The notes under the pieces are model-generated. The model had not been told where the DNA came from and searched no databases. It saw only the letters and a list, made by a program, of their open reading frames with translations. This document shows, piece by piece, positions 19,970-23,420 of a stretch of 23,420 bases of DNA. The DNA comes from a virus. The position numbers and the translations under genes were made by a program. The stretch spans positions 1 to 23,420 of IMG/VR virus record IMGVR_UViG_3300005563_000102; one strand, 5' to 3'. Position 1 is the first letter of the stretch; each line of letters begins with the position of its first letter.

Positions 19970-20361
19970 TAGTTATCTCCTTCTTCCTTCTTAGAAGCAG
20001 CGTCAATGCGCGCTTGCAGGTCAGCCTTCGATCCGGCGGCCGACAGGCCAAGCTCTTTGGCTTGGGCTCGTAGGTCGTTGATGTTCGGGCCGTCATCTGC
20101 GCTCGCTTTTGGCGTGCTAGCTTTGGGCTTATTAGTGAGAACGTTCTTGTCGTCAGCCGATTGGTTGTCATCGCCAGTGACGTGAGCCAGGTTTTCCTTT
20201 GCCGTGGCTGTAGCGCTCGGGTCAAAGGTGTCGCTCTCGGACGGTGTTGGGGTTGGTTCCCAACCGTTGTCCTCGGCGGCATCGCGGAATTGGCGAGTGA
20301 TCGCTTTGTAAGCGTCAGCCTGGATCTCGTGAACGTCGTTAAGTGTTAGTCCATCTGCCAT
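19969..20361 (-). CDS. SAP-domain protein of the head module (130 aa)
   Basis: A C-terminal SAP-like motif (residues about 92-120, INDLRAQAKELGLSAAGSKADLQARIDAA) follows a helical N terminus (LTLNDVHEIQADAYKAITRQFRDAAEDNGW) and a disordered Ser/Thr/Ala linker. SAP motifs bind DNA in eukaryotic and phage proteins. In phage head modules, short proteins with such an end are often minor head or head-completion proteins. GGAGG lies 9 bases before ATG 20361. It sits just downstream of the major capsid gene. Confidence 0.7.
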   Translation of the reverse strand: MADGLTLNDVHEIQADAYKAITRQFRDAAEDNGWEPTPTPSESDTFDPSATATAKENLAHVTGDDNQSADDKNVLTNKPKASTPKASADDGPNINDLRAQAKELGLSAAGSKADLQARIDAASKKEEGDN

Positions 20362-20385
20362 ATGAGATGTCCTCCGTTTACGTTA

Positions 20386-21213
20386 CTAAGATGTCTTGTG
20401 AGCTGCGATGGCATTGACCTTGTTAGTCAAGACGAAGCAGTCATAGACAACGCGACCTTCAACGAGCCAGCCGTTGTAGCCGGGTGCGTTTTCGTGGATC
20501 ACGTAATCAGTCAGCAGCATTGGGCTTGTAGAAGCCATTGGGTGCGTGATGATGAGGTTGGTGTTACCAGGCATGTAAGAAGCTGGCATTGGACGAACCT
20601 TGACGCCATCGACGGTGCCGAGGTCACCACTCTTGCGGTCGCTTTGGGCGATCTCAGAGGCGACAACGAAGCCGGATTGCTTCAAGAAGTTGTAGTAGGA
20701 CCACGTCATGAATGCCATGCGTCCTTCGAGCGGTACTAGCAAGTCGCTTGCGCGCTGGTTAGTGGACAGGAAGTCGCTGTAAGCGTTCGCTGCGGTGGTG
20801 GCACCAGTGTTTACGTAGGCGCTGTTTGCGTTTGCAGCAGCGTCCCAAGCAGCCAGGCGGTAAATGTCAATCTCTGGGGTGACAACTACTTCAATCTGAC
20901 GACGAAGTGATTTGCCGGCCTCAGTAACATTTGCTGATTCTGCTGCGTTGCGCCGGTCAATCGTGTAAGTGAATGCACGGTCACGGCTAGGGGTGTAGGT
21001 AGTCTTCGTGTCACCAAGTTCAGGTGGGATACCGTAACGGTTATCGCCTGAGCGCTGGTAAGTGGTCATCGAAACTGTACCGACACCGTAGATGTTAATG
21101 CTTCCAACACCGTCCCAGTCATAATCCTGGTTCACGGCATCTTCGGTCTGCGATGCTAGACGAAATACTTCATCCACGTCGGACGAGTATTTGGTCGCTA
21201 GGTTTTGAGCCAT
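20386..21213 (-). CDS. Major capsid protein
   Basis: This 275-aa protein has the HK97-fold layout seen in many phages. An N-terminal arm and E-loop part come first (YSSDVDEVFRLASQTEDAVNQDYDWDG). Next is the spine and P-domain region with RAFTYTIDRRNAAESANVTEAGKSLRRQIEVVVTPEIDIYRLAAWDAAA. The A-domain part follows (MAFMTWSYYNFLKQSGFVVASEIAQSDRKSGDLGTVDGVKVRPMPASYMPGNTNLIITHPMAST), ending with VEGRVVYDCFVLTNKVNAIAAHK. The order scaffold then capsid is standard. AAGGA lies 8 bases before ATG 21213. No separate protease is visible, and the scaffold may leave intact. Confidence 0.85.
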   Translation of the reverse strand: MAQNLATKYSSDVDEVFRLASQTEDAVNQDYDWDGVGSINIYGVGTVSMTTYQRSGDNRYGIPPELGDTKTTYTPSRDRAFTYTIDRRNAAESANVTEAGKSLRRQIEVVVTPEIDIYRLAAWDAAANANSAYVNTGATTAANAYSDFLSTNQRASDLLVPLEGRMAFMTWSYYNFLKQSGFVVASEIAQSDRKSGDLGTVDGVKVRPMPASYMPGNTNLIITHPMASTSPMLLTDYVIHENAPGYNGWLVEGRVVYDCFVLTNKVNAIAAHKTS

Positions 21214-21234
21214 TGGATGGTTCCTTGCTTAAGG

Positions 21235-21939
21235 TTAAACTTTGCCAAGCAAGGCTTCGCGGAATAGATCGGGCTTCTCTCCACTCCCTAAATCGGAACT
21301 GGTAGCTTTGCCCTGTACTGCGCTGCCTCGCTGTCGTTTGGCAACCTCTTCAAGGGCTTCATGACCACCATCTTTCTTCAACCTGTCTTCTAAACTTGCG
21401 TCGCTACCTTTTGCCATTGCGTAGAGCTGACCGATGTTGAGGTAACCGTTCTTGACTAACTCACCGATGGTCGGGTTGTCCGTCACGATTTTCGTCATCG
21501 CGCCTTCAAGTGCTTTGGCGTCTGGGTTGCTGATGAAGAAGTTATTGACTGCTTGCGCGGTCTCCATCGCCTGGACTTTCATCGCGAGCTGCGTCATCGG
21601 GTCAGCGGCATTGCCGTTGGCGTCGAGTGGCGGATCGGGTTGAGTCGTCAGCGTCTTCTCAAGCTCGGAAGCTTTAGCTGTCGATTGATGCATCGCTTTT
21701 TCGGCCTCGCGCCAAGACTTAATAGCTTTCGCTTGTCCTTCGGGAGTCGATAGGTCGATGCCTTTATTCTGTAGCCATGAGTTGTCGTCGTCGTTAGACG
21801 GCTCACTGGTTTCAGTGGTGGTTGTTGATGGTTCAGCGGTTGTGGTTACCGCCTCAGTCGTAGTCTCAGCACTTGTCGGTTCTGTAGTCGTGACTACGCC
21901 GTCGTCTTGAGCTGCTGGGGTTATGGTGTCTTCTGCCAT
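21235..21939 (-). CDS. Capsid scaffolding protein
   Basis: This 234-aa acidic, low-complexity protein sits directly upstream of the major capsid gene. Residues 1-50 are Thr/Glu/Ala-rich (TTTEPTSAETTTEAVTTTAEPSTTTTETSEPS). The middle and end are helical and charged (GQAKAIKSWREAEKAMHQSTAKASELEKTLTTQ ... QAMETAQAVNNFF ... SLEDRLKKDGGHEALEEVAKRQRG), and the end (KPDLFREALLGKV) could touch capsid. Scaffolds guide shell assembly and are then lost. ATG 21939 has AAGGAG 6 bases upstream. The leader in front of it is a large folded element (21979-22059). Confidence 0.8.
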   Translation of the reverse strand: MAEDTITPAAQDDGVVTTTEPTSAETTTEAVTTTAEPSTTTTETSEPSNDDDNSWLQNKGIDLSTPEGQAKAIKSWREAEKAMHQSTAKASELEKTLTTQPDPPLDANGNAADPMTQLAMKVQAMETAQAVNNFFISNPDAKALEGAMTKIVTDNPTIGELVKNGYLNIGQLYAMAKGSDASLEDRLKKDGGHEALEEVAKRQRGSAVQGKATSSDLGSGEKPDLFREALLGKV

Positions 21940-21978
21940 GAACCTCTCCTTGTATTAAGTTGTTGCCACGCTCGTGAG

Positions 21979-22059
21979 GTACAGCGGAGTTGTCACTGGG
22001 TAGGTGGGAGAGCCTTCTCTCCTAGCAATATGCTTTTAGTTATATTGCCTCCGCTGTAC
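21979..22059 (-). other. Structured three-way-junction leader before the scaffold gene
   Basis: An 11-bp perfect closing stem (GTACAGCGGAG 21979-21989 with CTCCGCTGTAC 22049-22059) encloses two hairpins: GGAGAG/CTCTCC with a 4-base loop (22007-22022) and a 7-bp GCAATAT/ATATTGC stem with a 10-base loop (22025-22048). The 7-bp stem stacks directly on the closing stem. It lies in a 189-base gene-free stretch between the 88-aa gene and the scaffold gene. It is read as minus-strand RNA because the flanking genes are, but it folds on either strand. It is not a tRNA (no canonical arms or CCA). Possible roles are RNA processing, stability control or translation control of scaffold and capsid, or a packaging-type DNA structure. 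Confidence 0.6.
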
Positions 22060-22128
22060 AAATGAGCGCCGGGATTGTGACCCCGTTCTGACCGTCTGCG
22101 AGAATGAACGATCAGAATGGAGTAGCAA

Positions 22129-22395
22129 TCAGTTCTTTGCAGGCGTCTCCTTGTTGAAATGACCCTGCTTGTACAGCGCTGCATCGCGGGTCAGTAAGTC
22201 GATGGCCTCTTTGACACCGGCTGCGCGCTCGACGGCGAGCGCCTTCACTTCCATGGTCTTGCCGTCTTCGGCCTCATGGTGAAAGGCGTTGTAGATGACC
22301 GAGAGCTTGGCCAGGACATGCTTGCCGTACTCGGTACCAAGGAAGTCGGCCGCCAGCTTCCCGAGCTGTTCTGGGCTCATCTGAGCGTCTGTCAT
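22129..22395 (-). CDS. Hypothetical phage protein after portal (88 aa)
   Basis: ATG 22395 overlaps the portal stop by 4 bases (ATGA). The protein is fully helical and charged: MTDAQMSPEQLGKLAADFLGTEYGKHVLAKLSVIYNAFHHEAEDGKTMEVKALAVERAAGVKEAIDLLTRDAALYKQGH. There is no membrane helix. Small helical proteins between portal and scaffold often help head assembly or belong to packaging. I do not assign a function. Confidence 0.75.
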   Translation of the reverse strand: MTDAQMSPEQLGKLAADFLGTEYGKHVLAKLSVIYNAFHHEAEDGKTMEVKALAVERAAGVKEAIDLLTRDAALYKQGHFNKETPAKN

Positions 22396-23420
22396 GCCGT
22401 TTGCCCCACTGTTGGCTCAGGAAGTGGTGCAGGCAGCGCACCGGGCGTTGTAGCGGCTCCTGGTGCCCCAGGCGTGCCAGGCATGGCAGGTGGAGTCTGT
22501 GGCTTCTGTGCGCCGATGATTTTGTCGAGCTGCTCTTCGTCCAGGTCGAACATCTTGGGGTAGAGGATTTTCTTGGCCTCGTACAGATCGTTGGTCGGGT
22601 CGGCAATGACGATTTCGTAAGCGCTGGTGGCTTGCTGACGCTCTTGCTGGCTCTTGGCCTGCACGTTGCTGTCGAGGCGAATCTGCGGCTCGTAGGTGTC
22701 GTCAAACTGGTCAGGGTTGTAGGCGCGGAACTTCGGCCCATCGACGGACGTAACAGGTACGAGTTGCTTGTCGCGGATGTAGTACTGCATGTAGGCGTAG
22801 ACAATTTTCGAGCGCTGGTAGAAGCCCTCGCGCTCGAGCATTTGCTTGTACAGCTCGAAGCGTTCGCCGGCCTGGTTCATCTGAGCGTTGATTTCCGTAG
22901 CCGTGGTGGTGTGGTCGGCCTGCACACCTTGGATAACTTGGTCGGCAGCAGTTGTCTCGCGGATGTCGTTCTTGATGCCAGCCGTCTCTTGGAAGGCGCC
23001 AGCGGGCATCTGAGGCTTCTGGACTACTTGCAGCGAGCCTGGCTTGAAGGGGTAGACGTTGCTCGGGCTGCTGTCGATCTCGTTTATCCAGTCGGAGTAG
23101 AGCGGGTCTAGCTCCATCTGTGGGCTGAGCACATCGGTGACAGCATCGACGCGTTGGTTGGTGATGTCGTTCAGCAGCTCTTGTGGGTGCGCGATCGGGT
23201 CGAGGATGGCTTTGCCGTAGATGATGGACTCGTCAGCGATGAAGCGGTGAATGACTAAGCAGTGGATGCCGAGGTCGTTTGGTCGGTCTTCGATGGTCAC
23301 CTTGCGCTGAGCGACGCTCTTGATGCGCTGGCCATCCCAAATCTCCACGACTTCAACAGAGTCGCCGCCCTCATCGAGTGAGCCCAGGTTCATGTCCTTG
23401 AACTCTTTGTCGGTCTGGTC
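22392..23420 (-). CDS. Portal protein, 5' part beyond the window
   Basis: The reading frame stays open to the right edge, so this is a partial gene with its last 342 codons visible. The sequence (ADESIIYGKAILDPIAHPQELLNDITNQRVDAVTDVLSPQMELDPL ... IKNDIRETTAADQVIQGVQADHTTTATEINAQMNQAGERFELYKQMLEREGFYQRSKIVYAYMQYYI) has the stem-and-wing pattern with the TATE segment of large podovirus-type portals. The C terminus is a Pro/Gly/Ala tail (PQTPPAMPGTPGAPGAATTPGALPAPLPEP). The dodecameric portal is the DNA channel at the capsid vertex and the site for terminase and adaptor. Terminase is expected to the right. Confidence 0.8.
   Translation of the reverse strand, partial: DQTDKEFKDMNLGSLDEGGDSVEVVEIWDGQRIKSVAQRKVTIEDRPNDLGIHCLVIHRFIADESIIYGKAILDPIAHPQELLNDITNQRVDAVTDVLSPQMELDPLYSDWINEIDSSPSNVYPFKPGSLQVVQKPQMPAGAFQETAGIKNDIRETTAADQVIQGVQADHTTTATEINAQMNQAGERFELYKQMLEREGFYQRSKIVYAYMQYYIRDKQLVPVTSVDGPKFRAYNPDQFDDTYEPQIRLDSNVQAKSQQERQQATSAYEIVIADPTNDLYEAKKILYPKMFDLDEEQLDKIIGAQKPQTPPAMPGTPGAPGAATTPGALPAPLPEPTVGQTA

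Noticed and set aside
22086-22117. TTCTGA/TCAGAA inverted repeat after the 88-aa gene as terminator
   Set aside because: The arms are only 6 bp with a 20-base loop and no T run on the minus strand.
22401-23111. 236-codon plus-strand open frame opposite portal
   Set aside because: Antisense to a well-supported portal gene, with no ribosome binding site and no recognisable product.

Overview
The window reads as most of a temperate, short-tailed (podovirus-like) phage, prophage or phage-plasmid. It has an early/maintenance region at about 1-6676 and a late virion and lysis region on the minus strand at about 6677-23420. The right edge cuts the portal gene, so terminase and any upstream head genes lie outside. 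The left edge shows no confident gene boundary. The genetic code is standard, base composition is roughly balanced by eye, and GTG and TTG starts are frequent. An Lsr2 nucleoid protein, a large serine recombinase and a VirD4/TraG-like ATPase of a kind common in actinobacterial mobile elements point to an actinobacterial host. An actinobacterium-associated lineage such as Saccharibacteria cannot be excluded. No host marker gene is present, so this is inference.

Left region (1-3627). A minus-strand pair, an HNH-AP2 endonuclease followed by a 114-aa protein, ends in a branched terminator. An Lsr2 gene on the plus strand converges tail-to-tail on a serine recombinase gene. The recombinase appears to have a near-leaderless promoter, which overlaps a 46-bp imperfect palindrome that is a good attP candidate. 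Upstream is a helix-turn-helix protein, divergent from a plus-strand operon whose promoter holds a palindromic operator-like site.

Plus-strand operon (3750-6676). A 95-aa protein and two small membrane proteins are chained by GTGA overlaps. They precede a 750-aa membrane-anchored VirD4/TraG-like ATPase. A conjugation-type coupling ATPase beside phage genes is the most unusual gene-content feature.

Late region, read from the right edge on the minus strand. Portal, an 88-aa protein, scaffold, major capsid, a SAP-domain protein, a decoration-like protein and a 57-aa basic protein end at a clear terminator. Three further minus-strand units follow: a fibre unit (55, 164, 120 and 926 aa), a tail unit (adaptor, nozzle, 195 aa), and an ejection, fibre and lysis unit (254 and 646 aa, 203 aa, small membrane proteins, CHAP endolysin, two small holin-like proteins). 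Each unit starts with the same extended -10 promoter followed by a conserved leader (GGTATCAGGGTAG or a close variant). Their first genes lack a good Shine-Dalgarno, unlike most capsid genes. The endolysin carries a strong internal ribosome binding site and probably makes two products. The 926-aa fibre holds about 24 copies of a 14-residue repeat. A structured three-way-junction RNA element precedes the scaffold gene.
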